This document shows, one piece after another, positions 9,566-18,338 of a stretch of 64,000 nucleotides of DNA. The DNA comes from Jejudonia soesokkakensis (GTDB lineage: Bacteria > Bacteroidota > Bacteroidia > Flavobacteriales > Flavobacteriaceae): contig NZ_JBHTBN010000003.1 in NCBI RefSeq assembly GCF_042664795.1, forward strand, positions 1 to 64,000, in the 5' to 3' direction. Numbering within the stretch: the stretch's first letter is position 1; each line of letters opens with the position of its first letter. The notes under the pieces are model-generated. The model saw nothing but the letters and a program-made list of their open reading frames with translations, had not been told where the DNA came from and made no database searches. The translations under genes were made by a program, and so were the position numbers.

Positions 9566-11368
9566 GTGAAAGAGAATTTGTCACATATCAAAACACTATT
9601 TTTTGTTGTCATTGGACTTATACTTTTGAATGTGATTAGTGCATATGTATACGAACGGTTCGATCTCACACAGGATAAACGCTATACAATTTCTGAAGCT
9701 TCCATTAATACCTTGGCCGCTGCAAAGGCGCCAATCTATGTGGATGTGTTTCTGGAAGGTGATTTTCCACCTGAATTTAAAAGGCTGCAGGAAGAAACCC
9801 GTCAATTACTGGATGAGTTTAATGATGAATACGAGGAATTACAGTACGAGTTTATCAATGGGAATCAATACATGCAAGAAGCTGAAGCTACCTTTAATGC
9901 CGCAGCGCAACGATATAATGAAGGAAAAAAACTATTCCAATCGCAACAAATAACCGAAAAAGAGTGGCAGAATATTGTAGAAATTTATAATCGAGAAGGC
10001 AGGAACTTTAGCTTTTTAAATGAGGGTGTTAAGGGCGCACAGGTTCAGGTTCGGGAAAACGGCAAAGTAAGTACCGCAGTTATTTATCCGTGGGCAGTGG
10101 CATACTATAACGATCGCTCTGTGGTTATTCCTTTGCTTAAAAATCAGTTGGGTGCCACTACTCAGGAACGCGTCAACAGTTCGTTACAAAATTTAGAGTA
10201 TGCGTTTACAGATGGTTTCAACAAGCTGGTAAATCCAAAAAGCAAGCGTGTTGCTATCTTGAAAGGAAATGGTGAACTGGAAGACCGCTATCTGGCAGAT
10301 TTCTTAAAAACCCTACGAGATTATTACAATCTGGCACCTTTTACTTTGGATTCGGTTGCAGCAAATCCAAAAAGAACACTGGAGCAACTCAACACCTTTG
10401 ATCTTGTCATTGCTGCAAAGCCTACGGAAGCTTTTACCGATGCCGAAAAATATGTGCTAGATCAATACATTATGAATGGCGGAGCATCCCTCTGGCTTAT
10501 GGATGCGACACAACAGCAACGGGATTCAGTTTCTGGCAGAACTTATATCTTTCCGAAGGATATAAACCTTGGAGATCAGTTCTTCAAATACGGAGTACGT
10601 ATCAATCCGAACCTTATTAAGGACCTTTATTCTGCACCCATTGTATTAGCAACAGGCAGTGAAAATGAATCCCAATACAATCAGTATCCATGGTTTTTAA
10701 GCCCCTTAAGTTCTAGTGCAAATAACCATCCTATTGTGACGAATCTTGAAGGGGTAAAGTTTGAAAATGTAAGCGGAATAGACACCCTTCCTAACCAAGT
10801 TAAAAAAACAGTGTTGCTAAGCTCCTCTCCTATTACAAAATTAGTAGGATTACCCTATGAAGTAGATTTTGAAAAGGAAATTCCGAAGAACCTAAAAATT
10901 GTCAACGAAGGTCCAAATCCGGAAGAATATGCAGCAGGAGAAGTACCTATGGCAGTATTGTTAGAAGGAAAATTCCCCTCCTTTTTTGCAAATAGAGTGA
11001 CACCCTTTCAACTTTCCGAAGCCAAAAAAGAAAGCATCCCAACTAAAATGGTTGTGATAAGCGATGGCGATGTGATCGCTAACCAATTTGATAAAAATAG
11101 ACCTTTAGAATTAGGCTTTGACAAATCTGTCAATGTGCTATATGGCAACAAAGAATTTTTATTAAATACGGTAAATTATTTACTGGACGACACCGGACTT
11201 ATAAACATTAGAACCAAAGAAATTGCGGTACCGTTTCTTGACCCCGAAAAATCTTCAGAAAAACGAACACAATGGCAACTGCTTAGCATTGGGCTTCCGT
11301 TAGTGATTTTGGCTCTTTTTGGAATTATTTTTAGTTATTTCAGAAGGAAAAAATACAGAGGAGTTTAG
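9566..11368 (+). CDS. gldG: Gliding-motility ABC transporter substrate-binding/accessory protein GldG
   Basis: GldG is the membrane-anchored partner of GldF. The protein has 600 residues, an N-terminal membrane helix (about 9-28), an ABC-type uncharacterised periplasmic region with the family opening L-T-x-D-K-R-Y-T-I-S, a central coiled-coil-prone segment (about 90-150), and a C-terminal helix (about 572-592) followed by a basic tail R-R-K-K. The start is GTG at 9566, two bases after the gldF stop; there is no better ATG before the first membrane helix. The tight spacing to gldF supports co-translation. Confidence 0.92.
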   Translation: MKENLSHIKTLFFVVIGLILLNVISAYVYERFDLTQDKRYTISEASINTLAAAKAPIYVDVFLEGDFPPEFKRLQEETRQLLDEFNDEYEELQYEFINGNQYMQEAEATFNAAAQRYNEGKKLFQSQQITEKEWQNIVEIYNREGRNFSFLNEGVKGAQVQVRENGKVSTAVIYPWAVAYYNDRSVVIPLLKNQLGATTQERVNSSLQNLEYAFTDGFNKLVNPKSKRVAILKGNGELEDRYLADFLKTLRDYYNLAPFTLDSVAANPKRTLEQLNTFDLVIAAKPTEAFTDAEKYVLDQYIMNGGASLWLMDATQQQRDSVSGRTYIFPKDINLGDQFFKYGVRINPNLIKDLYSAPIVLATGSENESQYNQYPWFLSPLSSSANNHPIVTNLEGVKFENVSGIDTLPNQVKKTVLLSSSPITKLVGLPYEVDFEKEIPKNLKIVNEGPNPEEYAAGEVPMAVLLEGKFPSFFANRVTPFQLSEAKKESIPTKMVVISDGDVIANQFDKNRPLELGFDKSVNVLYGNKEFLLNTVNYLLDDTGLINIRTKEIAVPFLDPEKSSEKRTQWQLLSIGLPLVILALFGIIFSYFRRKKYRGV

Positions 11369-11426
11369 GAATACTTTTGAGGAAAAAATGTTAATAAGTT
11401 CCCTTTCACAAAGCTGAGTTTTAAAA

Positions 11427-11434
11427 TATATTTG
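11427..11434 (+). promoter_or_regulatory. Predicted -7 box for dnaN
   Basis: TATATTTG matches TAnnTTTG and lies in the 147-base gap between gldG and dnaN, about 80 bases before the dnaN ATG. No clean TTG -33 element was found. Confidence 0.4.
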
Positions 11435-11515
11435 TGGCTAATACTGTATCTTTATAGTTAGTGTTTTTGGCTATAAGGCCGACTGAAAAAAACGAATCTT
11501 TTAGACTTTATTTTA

Positions 11516-12634
11516 ATGAAATTTATTGTATCAAGTACGTATTTACTGAAGCAACTACAAGTGTTAGGCGGCATTATTAATTCCAACAATACCCTGCCAA
11601 TTTTAGATAATTTTTTGTTTAATCTCGACGGAAACTCCCTTACAGTTTCGGCCTCAGATTTGGAAACGACTATTTCGTCAAAACTGGATGTAGAGAGCAA
11701 CGAAAAAGGGAGCGTATGTATTCCTGCAAGACTTTTGCTCGACACGTTAAAAACCTTTCCAGAACAGCCTTTAACATTTACTGTCGAAGATAACAATACT
11801 GTTGAAATAAGTAGTAATCACGGGAAATATGCTTTGGCATATGCTAATGGAGAGGAATTCCCAAACGCAGTCGAATTAAAGGATCCTACAGCAACCGTCA
11901 TCCAAGGAGATATTCTCGCAACAGCCATTAGCAAAACAATCTTCGCCAGCGGAAACGATGACCTACGTCCAGTAATGAGTGGAGTTTTCTTTCAGTTTTC
12001 TTCTGAAAATTTAACCTTTGTTGCAACAGATGCTCACAAACTGGTGAAATATACCAGAGAAGATGTCACGGCTTCTGAAACTGCAGAATTTATTATGCCG
12101 AAAAAACCTTTAAATCTTTTAAAGAGTATTCTGGCCGGTAGCGAAGATGATGTGACCATTGAGTATAACGACAGTAACGCAAAATTTCTTTTTGATAATA
12201 CCGAAATGATCTGCCGATTGATCGATGGAAAATACCCTAACTATGAAGCGGTAATACCTAAAGAAAATCCTAATAAACTAGCAATAGACCGTACTCAGTT
12301 TTTAAATAGTGTACGACGTGTAAGCATCTTTAGTAATAAGACGACGCATCAGATACGTTTAAAAATAGCAGGAGCTGAATTAAACATTTCTGCCGAAGAT
12401 ATTGACTATAGTAACAAAGCAGAGGAACGTTTAACCTGTGATTATCAAGGTGATGATATGCAAATAGGTTTCAATTCCCGTTTCCTTACAGAAATGCTAA
12501 ATAATCTGACCAGTGACGATGTTTCTTTGGAAATGTCATTACCTAACCGTGCAGGTATTTTAACTCCTGTAGACGGTCTGGATGAAGGCGAAAAAGTGAC
12601 GATGCTGGTAATGCCTGTGATGTTGAATAATTAA
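11516..12634 (+). CDS. dnaN: DNA polymerase III subunit beta (sliding clamp)
   Basis: The beta clamp encircles DNA and tethers the replicative polymerase. The 372-residue length and three repeated clamp domains match the family. The N-terminus M-K-F-I-V-S-S-x-x-L-L-K-x-L and the N-N-T-L-P-I-L-D-N-F segment are typical, as is the middle-domain segment F-V-A-T-D-A-H-K-L. The C-terminus V-M-L-N-N, following a stretch rich in M and V, forms part of the protein-binding pocket. It is not beside dnaA here and is followed by a strong terminator, so it is a single-gene unit. Confidence 0.97.
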   Translation: MKFIVSSTYLLKQLQVLGGIINSNNTLPILDNFLFNLDGNSLTVSASDLETTISSKLDVESNEKGSVCIPARLLLDTLKTFPEQPLTFTVEDNNTVEISSNHGKYALAYANGEEFPNAVELKDPTATVIQGDILATAISKTIFASGNDDLRPVMSGVFFQFSSENLTFVATDAHKLVKYTREDVTASETAEFIMPKKPLNLLKSILAGSEDDVTIEYNDSNAKFLFDNTEMICRLIDGKYPNYEAVIPKENPNKLAIDRTQFLNSVRRVSIFSNKTTHQIRLKIAGAELNISAEDIDYSNKAEERLTCDYQGDDMQIGFNSRFLTEMLNNLTSDDVSLEMSLPNRAGILTPVDGLDEGEKVTMLVMPVMLNN

Positions 12635-12655
12635 TAGTTGAATTTAAACGATATT

Positions 12656-12693
12656 AAAAGTCTGCATTCCCCAAAAAGAGTGCAGACTTTTTT
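12656..12693 (+). terminator. Rho-independent terminator after dnaN
   Basis: AAAAGTCTGCA (12656-12666) pairs perfectly with TGCAGACTTTT (from 12681) around a 14-base loop and runs into a T tract. It lies 21 bases after the dnaN stop. Confidence 0.85.
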
Positions 12694-12796
12694 ATTTTGT
12701 TTCGAGTTTTTAAGATAAGTACTCTAAAAGAGCTGGAAAGAGCCTTGGATATGACAAAAATCTACTTATAACTAATCTGATTCCGTTATAAAAAAT

Positions 12797-12804
12797 TAAG
12801 TTTG
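12797..12804 (+). promoter_or_regulatory. Predicted -7 box for the methyltransferase / TonB receptor pair
   Basis: TAAGTTTG matches TAnnTTTG 20 bases before the ATG at 12825. No TTG -33 element is obvious, so this is a moderate call. The leader would be only about 13 bases. Confidence 0.4.
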
Positions 12805-12824
12805 CTATCTGGAATACCTAAAAA

Positions 12825-13523
12825 ATGACAGAAAAAATATATACGCAAGAAAATAGCGACTATTTAAAGAATAATCCGACTTGGCATGTAGAAGATTCTC
12901 CCTGGAAGGCGAAGCAAATCATAAAAATGCTTGATCGTAATCCTTTAGAAATCAAATCTATTGCAGAAGTTGGATGCGGTGTTGGTGAAATTTTAAATCA
13001 GTTGCACCATAAATTAAAAAATGACATCAATTATACAGGCTATGATGTTTCTATAGATGCAATTTCTCAGGCAAAGAAGAGAGAGAAAGAACGTTTACAG
13101 TTTAAGCATACTAACTTTTTGGAAACAGAAAACAGGTATGATTTATTACTCATGATGGATGTCTTTGAGCATGTAGATGATTATTTAGGATTTATAAGAT
13201 CGTGTAGAAAAAAAGCTAACTATACTATATTCCATATTCCATTAGATATTGATGTCCTTGGAGTACTTAGAAATGTTCCAATGAAAACCCGTGAAGCTGT
13301 AGGGCATCTTCATTATTTTACTAAACAAACTGCTTTAGCCACTTTAGAAGATTGTGGGTACGAAATTATTGATTCGTTTTATACTGCTGGCATGTTAGAC
13401 TTGCCAAATAAAAAATTAAAGACAAGAATAGCGGCGATTCCTAGAAAATTAATGTTTAAAATTAATAAGGATTTTACCGTTAAATTGATGGGCGGATATT
13501 CTCTATTAGTTCTTGCTAAATAA
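12825..13523 (+). CDS. Class I SAM-dependent methyltransferase
   Basis: This is a 232-residue cytoplasmic methyltransferase with a Rossmann-type SAM site: motif I is I-A-E-V-G-C-G-V-G-E (about residue 46), followed by an acidic Y-D-V-S motif II and then M-M-D-V-F-E-H-V at the motif IV position. The aromatic, Cys-containing segment that follows resembles the Methyltransf_23/UbiG-like group, but the substrate cannot be inferred. It ends six bases before a TonB-dependent receptor, so the two are almost certainly co-transcribed. The pairing suggests a role connected with the imported compound, or only shared expression. Confidence 0.8.
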   Translation: MTEKIYTQENSDYLKNNPTWHVEDSPWKAKQIIKMLDRNPLEIKSIAEVGCGVGEILNQLHHKLKNDINYTGYDVSIDAISQAKKREKERLQFKHTNFLETENRYDLLLMMDVFEHVDDYLGFIRSCRKKANYTIFHIPLDIDVLGVLRNVPMKTREAVGHLHYFTKQTALATLEDCGYEIIDSFYTAGMLDLPNKKLKTRIAAIPRKLMFKINKDFTVKLMGGYSLLVLAK

Positions 13524-13529
13524 ATTCCT

Positions 13530-15815
13530 GTGAAACTAAGACTAAAACTTACAGTATTTTTACTAGTATTTAGTAGTATTGGATTTAGTCAAAATATTTC
13601 GGGAACTATTTATTCAGAAATCAATATTCCCATAGTGAATGCTGAATTATTTTATGCTGAAAAGCTAGTTTCTACAACTAATTCTGATGGTTTCTTTTCA
13701 TTTCACCTCAATTCAAAATTACCAATTACTGTACTATTAAAACATCCTAAGTTTTCTTCTGAAACGTTTATCATAACAAAAGAAGAAGATTTTTATATTT
13801 TAAAGCAATCCCAAAATCTGGAACCTTTAGAGGAGGTTTTCCTTACTTCAGAAAAATTTAAACAGAGTGATGTGCTCATTCCTACGACTGAAGTTTCCGA
13901 AGAGATTATTAAAACGTATAGTCCCGTGGATCTTGTGGCGGCTGTAAATACGACTCCCGGAGTCTATATTCAAAGTGGCGCGATCAATACCAATCGTATC
14001 ACCATTCGAGGAGTAGGCTCCCGAACGCTTTTTGGAACCAACAAAATAAGAGGCTACTTCAACGGAATTCCAATTACAAATGGTGTGGGAGAAACAAGTA
14101 TCGATAGGTATAATCCGGAAGATTTAGAATCACTAGAAATAGTAAAAGGACCCAAGGCCACACTTTATGGAACAAACCTTGGCGGCACACTTTTACTAAC
14201 TTCTAAAGAACTAAGAAATAATAGCGCCAAAATATCAAATAACACAACTGTAGGTTCGTATGGATTATTAAAAAATTCGACACGATTAGGTTTTAGAGAA
14301 GAAAATCTAACTCTTCATTTTAATTATGATCATTTACAGCTGGATGGATATCGTGACAACAATCAGTATAACCGAAACACGTATTTATTTAATGCTTCGT
14401 ATGCACTTTCAGAAAAAAATAAATTAGATATTTTATTGAATCACACTAATAATTTTGCACAAATTGCCAGCAGTCTAGGGGAAACAGCATTTAACGAAGA
14501 CCCGACTCAGGCGGCTTTTACATGGGATCAAGCGAAAGGTTTTGAAAACAATAGAGAGACGCTTGTGGGGCTGAGTCTAACTTCACTATTATCTGAAACG
14601 TTCACCAATAAAACAAGTGTCTATTACACCTATCTAGATCATTATGAGCCACGACCCTTTAATATTCTGGATGAGATTACCCATGGCTATGGAGCACGAA
14701 CCGTTTTTTCAAAAGAGCTACTCCTTAATGAGAGAAAAACCAGTATTGATGTTGGAACTGAAGTGTATCAGGATCACTACCGCTGGCAAACCATTGACAA
14801 TTTATATGAGCAAAACGATGGAGAAGGAAGTCTGGAAGGCGAATTATTGAGTAATAACAAAGAAAAACGCAGTCAGATTAATGTTTTTGCATCACTAAGA
14901 ACCTCTATTTCTGAAAAAATTGAATTGCAAGTAGGTGTAAATACTAATAAAACACAGTATACCTACGATGATCATTTTAATAAAGGAACTGCTGATACTT
15001 CGGCTGAAAGAGATTTTGATATCATTATAGCTCCCACACTCAACGCACTATATCAGTTTTCAGAAAATACTACCATTTTTTTGAATATTAGTCGAGGGTT
15101 TAATTATCCTGGATTAGAAGAAACATTAACCCCAGAGGGTGTTATAAATCCAGATATAGGACCCGAAACAGGCTGGAATTATGAAGTGGGTAGTTCCCTT
15201 TCCTTATTTCGTAATAGCCTACGTATCAAAGCTGCAGCATATCTGCTATCTATAGATGATTTGGTAGTAGCAGAGCGTATTGGTAATGATCAATTTATAG
15301 GGAGAAATGCAGGTAAAACACATCATAGAGGATTAGAAGCAAGTCTTACTTATGATCTTACTTTTTCAGAAAAGCTATTGCTTTCAGCATTTATCAATAC
15401 CGAATTTAACTTTCATAAATTTATTGATTTTGTAGATGAAGAGGAGGATTTTTCAGGTAATGAACTGCCTGGAGTACCTGATAAAAAAGTCACCACTGGC
15501 ATTCGATTAAAACATTCGAAAGGTTTTTATATCCTTTCCAATTTTCAGTATATTGGCAGTCAGCCTATTACGGATGAAAATGATTTGTATGCCTCAAGTT
15601 ATGAACTCTTAAATATCAAAGGCGGTTACGACTTTGAGGTGGGAAACCAAATCAAAGTGTCATTTTCCGCAGGAATCAATAATGTATTGGATAAAACCTA
15701 TGCTTCCTCCATTCTTATCAATGCTTCAGGCTTTGGCGGTAATGAACCTAGGTACTTTTATCCGGGATTGCCCAGAAATTATTTTGCTAGTCTAGGAATT
15801 CACTATTCTTTATAA
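13530..15815 (+). CDS. TonB-dependent outer-membrane receptor
   Basis: This is a 761-residue TonB-dependent receptor. It has a GTG start at 13530 and a signal peptide ending at G-F-S-Q (about residue 21). A carboxypeptidase-regulatory-like beta domain follows (about 22-95), then a plug (about 115-225) with the I-T-I-R-G-V-G-S-R and V-K-G-P-K-A-T-L-Y-G-T-N-L-G-G motifs, and a 22-strand barrel to the C-terminus. The plug resembles FecA-like siderophore receptors more than SusC glycan receptors: there is no SusD partner, and the protein is much shorter than the ~1,000 residues of SusC. The ligand is unknown; iron-siderophore or another small chelate is an inference. The upstream methyltransferase is in the same operon. 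Confidence 0.9.
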   Translation: MKLRLKLTVFLLVFSSIGFSQNISGTIYSEINIPIVNAELFYAEKLVSTTNSDGFFSFHLNSKLPITVLLKHPKFSSETFIITKEEDFYILKQSQNLEPLEEVFLTSEKFKQSDVLIPTTEVSEEIIKTYSPVDLVAAVNTTPGVYIQSGAINTNRITIRGVGSRTLFGTNKIRGYFNGIPITNGVGETSIDRYNPEDLESLEIVKGPKATLYGTNLGGTLLLTSKELRNNSAKISNNTTVGSYGLLKNSTRLGFREENLTLHFNYDHLQLDGYRDNNQYNRNTYLFNASYALSEKNKLDILLNHTNNFAQIASSLGETAFNEDPTQAAFTWDQAKGFENNRETLVGLSLTSLLSETFTNKTSVYYTYLDHYEPRPFNILDEITHGYGARTVFSKELLLNERKTSIDVGTEVYQDHYRWQTIDNLYEQNDGEGSLEGELLSNNKEKRSQINVFASLRTSISEKIELQVGVNTNKTQYTYDDHFNKGTADTSAERDFDIIIAPTLNALYQFSENTTIFLNISRGFNYPGLEETLTPEGVINPDIGPETGWNYEVGSSLSLFRNSLRIKAAAYLLSIDDLVVAERIGNDQFIGRNAGKTHHRGLEASLTYDLTFSEKLLLSAFINTEFNFHKFIDFVDEEEDFSGNELPGVPDKKVTTGIRLKHSKGFYILSNFQYIGSQPITDENDLYASSYELLNIKGGYDFEVGNQIKVSFSAGINNVLDKTYASSILINASGFGGNEPRYFYPGLPRNYFASLGIHYSL

Positions 15816-15839
15816 AAAAATCCACTCAGAGAGTGGATT
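15814..15839 (-). terminator. Terminator of the DUF4870 gene
   Basis: AATCCACTC (15819-15827) and GAGTGGATT (15831-15839) form a 9-base stem with a 3-base loop. The run of A at 15814-15820 reads as a T tract on the minus strand, so this terminates the minus-strand gene best. It may also help stop the TonB receptor transcript. Confidence 0.75.
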
Positions 15840-15860
15840 AGTACTTCATGTATAAACGAA

Positions 15861-16223
15861 TTACTTTATAAACCGTATCGTACAAAAATGACTTGGCGCT
15901 TCTCCTTTGCTCGCTTTTACAGCATTCACAATTGGCAGCACAAAGGCGACAATACCAATAAATATAAGACTTAGAATTCCGAGTCCAAATAACAAAATAG
16001 CAGGAATACTTAGGATACTAAGTAACAAAACAGTTAATTGAAAGTTGACGATGGACTTTCCGTGTTCGTTCATTCCAGTCACTAGTTCTTTTTGAGTTAA
16101 CCAGAGAACTAACGGAACAATAAGCCCTCCAAATCCTGTGACATACGTCAATAATTGTGATAAATGTGTGATAACCAATAATTGGGTATCGGTTCTTTTT
16201 GCTGAGTAATTGATGACTTCCAT
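15861..16223 (-). CDS. DUF4870 small membrane protein
   Basis: This 120-residue protein has an N-terminal cytoplasmic stretch and three to four hydrophobic helices (about 22-42, 62-84 and 86-108). It shows the DUF4870 pattern: an H-L-S-Q-L helix, a glycine-rich G-F-G-G-L-I-V-P-L-x-x-W segment, and G-K-S-I-V-N-F-Q-L before the second helix. The function of the family is unknown. The C-terminus H-F-C-T-I-R-F-I-K differs from the usual ending and could be slightly altered. A separate 41-residue membrane peptide gene lies 22 bases upstream on the same strand. Confidence 0.85.
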   Translation of the reverse strand: MEVINYSAKRTDTQLLVITHLSQLLTYVTGFGGLIVPLVLWLTQKELVTGMNEHGKSIVNFQLTVLLLSILSIPAILLFGLGILSLIFIGIVAFVLPIVNAVKASKGEAPSHFCTIRFIK

Positions 16224-16245
16224 TTTGATTGATGTTAGGTGATTA

Positions 16246-16371
16246 CTATTTAAACATATTAATTATAAAGGTTGTAATAAGAAAGGCTGCAATCGAAACT
16301 CCAATAAATAGTACCAGCGGAATAATTAAATTCTTGTTACTGTTTTCTGAAGGTTTTTTCTCTTCACTCAT
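16246..16371 (-). CDS. Small single-pass membrane protein (41 residues)
   Basis: An ATG at 16371 opens a 41-codon frame that stops at 16246. The product has a charged, hydrophilic N-terminus (M-S-E-E-K-K-P-S-E-N), then a continuous hydrophobic helix from about residue 15 to 39 and a final Lys. This topology of a charged head and one helix is typical of real small membrane proteins. The gene sits in an otherwise empty 240-base stretch just upstream of, and in line with, the DUF4870 membrane gene. Function unknown. It is too short for default gene calling, and conservation was not tested. Confidence 0.55.
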   Translation of the reverse strand: MSEEKKPSENSNKNLIIPLVLFIGVSIAAFLITTFIINMFK

Positions 16372-16476
16372 AATTGATACGCATTTAATAAATAGGTAGT
16401 AAAAATAAGAGAAATGTTACAAAAAATCTCATTAAATCTGAAGTCTACATCGGTACGATAGCATTTTGATTCTTTG

Positions 16477-16484
16477 TACTTTTG
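16477..16484 (+). promoter_or_regulatory. -7 box next to the mnmE start
   Basis: TACTTTTG matches TAnnTTTG and ends two bases before the first of two ATG codons (16487, 16490). If it is used, the transcript would begin at or beside the start codon, giving a leaderless or near-leaderless mRNA. No TTG -33 element is evident, so it could be fortuitous. Confidence 0.35.
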
Positions 16485-16486
16485 CA

Positions 16487-17887
16487 ATGATGATTTACAA
16501 TGATACCATAGTAGCACTGGCAACACCTTCTGGTGCAGGGGCTATTGCAGTAATACGACTTTCTGGAAATGAAGCGATTAAAATAGCTTCAGGAATTTTC
16601 ACCTCTGTTTCAAATAAGAACCTATCGCACCAAAAAACACATACCGTTCATCTGGGACATATCATGGATGGTAGCCGGGTCATAGATGAAGTACTGGCAA
16701 CGGTTTTTAAAAATCCAAATAGTTATACTGGTGAAGATGTTGTTGAGTTTTCCTGCCACGGAAGTAGTTTTATTCAGCAAGAAATTATACAATTATGTCT
16801 TCGGAAAGGGTGTCGCATGGCAACTGCTGGAGAGTTTACATTGAGAGCATTTTTGAACGGAAAAATGGATTTGAGTCAGGCAGAAGCTGTTGCAGATCTC
16901 ATCGCGAGTGATTCGGAAGCATCTCATCAACTTGCCATTCAGCAAATGCGTGGCGGATTTTCAAATGAGATCAAGAAACTTCGAGAGGAGTTGCTCAATT
17001 TTGCTTCCCTTATCGAGCTCGAATTAGATTTCGCCGAAGAAGATGTAGAATTTGCCAACAGAGAAGAGTTTCAGAAATTAATTTCAAAAATTACCCATGT
17101 TCTTAAACGCCTTATCGATAGTTTTGCCACAGGAAATGTTTTAAAAAATGGAATTCCGGTCGCCATCGTTGGCGAACCCAACGTAGGAAAATCTACTTTA
17201 CTCAATGCGCTGTTAAATGAAGAGCGTGCGATTGTAAGTGACATCGCAGGAACCACAAGAGATACGATTGAAGACGAAATATCGATTGGCGGGATAAGTT
17301 TTCGGTTTATAGATACTGCTGGAATTCGAGAAACCACAGATACGATCGAAGGGCTGGGCATTCAGCGAACTTTTGAAAAAATTAAACAATCGCAGGTGAC
17401 TATTTATTTATTTGATGCAACTGTGATTCGTAAGAAACGTGAAAAATCTCAAAACATTCGGACGGAAATTGAAAAAATAAGAAATAGGTTTCCGCAGAAA
17501 CAACTAGTAGTAGTTGCAAACAAAGTAGATCAATTGGAACCTTCAGAAATCAACGATCTAACTTCTAATATCAATCATCTTCATTTACTTTCAGCAAAGT
17601 CTGGACAAGGTGTAGAAGAACTTAAAACTATACTGCTTGAATTTGTAAATACCGGAGCGTTGCGAAATAATGATACGATTGTGACCAATACACGTCATTA
17701 TGATGCCTTGTTAAAAGCGCTGGAAGAAATAAATAAAGTTCAGGAAGGGATAGACGCGGGCTTATCGGGAGATCTTATGGCAATTGACATTAGACAGGCG
17801 TTATATTATTTTGGTGAAATCACCGGGGAGATCACAAATGATGATTTGCTTGGAAACATTTTTGCCAATTTCTGTATCGGGAAATAA
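16487..17887 (+). CDS. mnmE: tRNA modification GTPase MnmE (TrmE)
   Basis: MnmE, with MnmG, modifies the wobble uridine of certain tRNAs. The N-terminal D-T-I-V-A-L-A-T-P-x-G-x-G-A-I-A-V-I-R-L domain binds the one-carbon donor, and the helical domain carries an inserted G domain. G1 is G-E-P-N-V-G-K-S (about residue 229), G2 is in the T-T-R-D region, G3 is D-T-A-G and G4 is N-K-V-D. The C-terminal F-C-I-G-K is the conserved C-x-G-K end with the catalytic Cys. I set the start at the ATG pair 16487/16490 rather than a TTG at 16466 that would add residues absent from the family. The length of 466 residues is normal. Confidence 0.96.
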   Translation: MMIYNDTIVALATPSGAGAIAVIRLSGNEAIKIASGIFTSVSNKNLSHQKTHTVHLGHIMDGSRVIDEVLATVFKNPNSYTGEDVVEFSCHGSSFIQQEIIQLCLRKGCRMATAGEFTLRAFLNGKMDLSQAEAVADLIASDSEASHQLAIQQMRGGFSNEIKKLREELLNFASLIELELDFAEEDVEFANREEFQKLISKITHVLKRLIDSFATGNVLKNGIPVAIVGEPNVGKSTLLNALLNEERAIVSDIAGTTRDTIEDEISIGGISFRFIDTAGIRETTDTIEGLGIQRTFEKIKQSQVTIYLFDATVIRKKREKSQNIRTEIEKIRNRFPQKQLVVVANKVDQLEPSEINDLTSNINHLHLLSAKSGQGVEELKTILLEFVNTGALRNNDTIVTNTRHYDALLKALEEINKVQEGIDAGLSGDLMAIDIRQALYYFGEITGEITNDDLLGNIFANFCIGK

Positions 17888-17903
17888 TTAGTGCATCGGA
17901 AAG

Positions 17904-17944
17904 TAATTGATTTAGAAAATTTTCGACTTTAGAAAAATCAATTA
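17904..17944 (+). terminator. Possible terminator after mnmE
   Basis: TAATTGATTT (17904-17913) and AAATCAATTA (17935-17944) are perfect 10-base inverted copies with a 21-base loop, followed by a T-rich stretch. The AT-rich stem makes it weak. Confidence 0.35.
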
Positions 17945-17995
17945 TCTCTATTTTTTGCTAGCGAATTTCTGGATTTATAAATAAAAAAAGTAGTA

Positions 17996-18154
17996 GTGCC
18001 AAAAAAAGGAAAAGAAAAAAACACCAAGAATAAAGCCAAGCACTCCAAGCTTATGGCTCGAAAAAAGAAGAAGGCAGTTTCTGAAAAAGAAGTCAGAAAA
18101 CAGCGGTTAAAAGAGATTCTAAAAATATCGAAAGAGCAAACCGGGAACAAGTAA
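17996..18154 (+). CDS. Small Lys-rich basic protein (52 residues)
   Basis: A GTG at 17996 opens a 52-codon frame ending at 18154. More than a third of its residues are Lys or Arg. It begins M-P-K-K-G-K-E-K and has a C-terminal half compatible with an amphipathic helix (S-E-K-E-V-R-K-Q-R-L-K-E-I-L-K). It fills a stretch between mnmE and the next gene that otherwise holds nothing. The composition suggests binding to RNA, DNA or the ribosome, but this is inference from charge only. A 79-codon frame on the opposite strand is hydrophobic and Phe-rich, as expected for the shadow of a Lys-rich gene. Conservation was not tested. Confidence 0.5.
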   Translation: MPKKGKEKNTKNKAKHSKLMARKKKKAVSEKEVRKQRLKEILKISKEQTGNK

Positions 18155-18270
18155 TTCTTTTTCTTTTCATAGCTCATCTATACACATATTTTTTCTAAAA
18201 CAAAAAACCTATACCCGTAACACACTTATCTTAAGTAATTTAAAAAATAAATCTAAAAATTTTGATCACT

Positions 18271-18303
18271 TTGTTTTTTCAATCAAAATTTGTACTACAT
18301 TCG
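18271..18303 (+). promoter_or_regulatory. Predicted promoter of the small lipoprotein gene
   Basis: TTG (18271-18273), a 22-base spacer, then TACATTCG (18296-18303), one mismatch from TAnnTTTG. It lies about 36 bases before the ATG at 18339. Confidence 0.45.
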
Positions 18304-18338
18304 CGCCGTTTTTAACACATAATCTTTAATTTAAACAA

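Noticed and set aside
11516..12634. Replication origin near dnaN
   Set aside because: No dnaA or gyrB neighbour and no DnaA-box cluster was noticed; dnaN is often separate from oriC in Bacteroidota.
16466..16486. N-terminal extension of MnmE from TTG 16466
   Set aside because: It would add seven residues before the conserved start and spans a TACTTTTG box.
17938..18177. 79-codon minus-strand frame rich in Phe
   Set aside because: Antisense of the Lys-rich small gene at 17996-18154; poly-Phe is what AAA/AAG codons give on the opposite strand.
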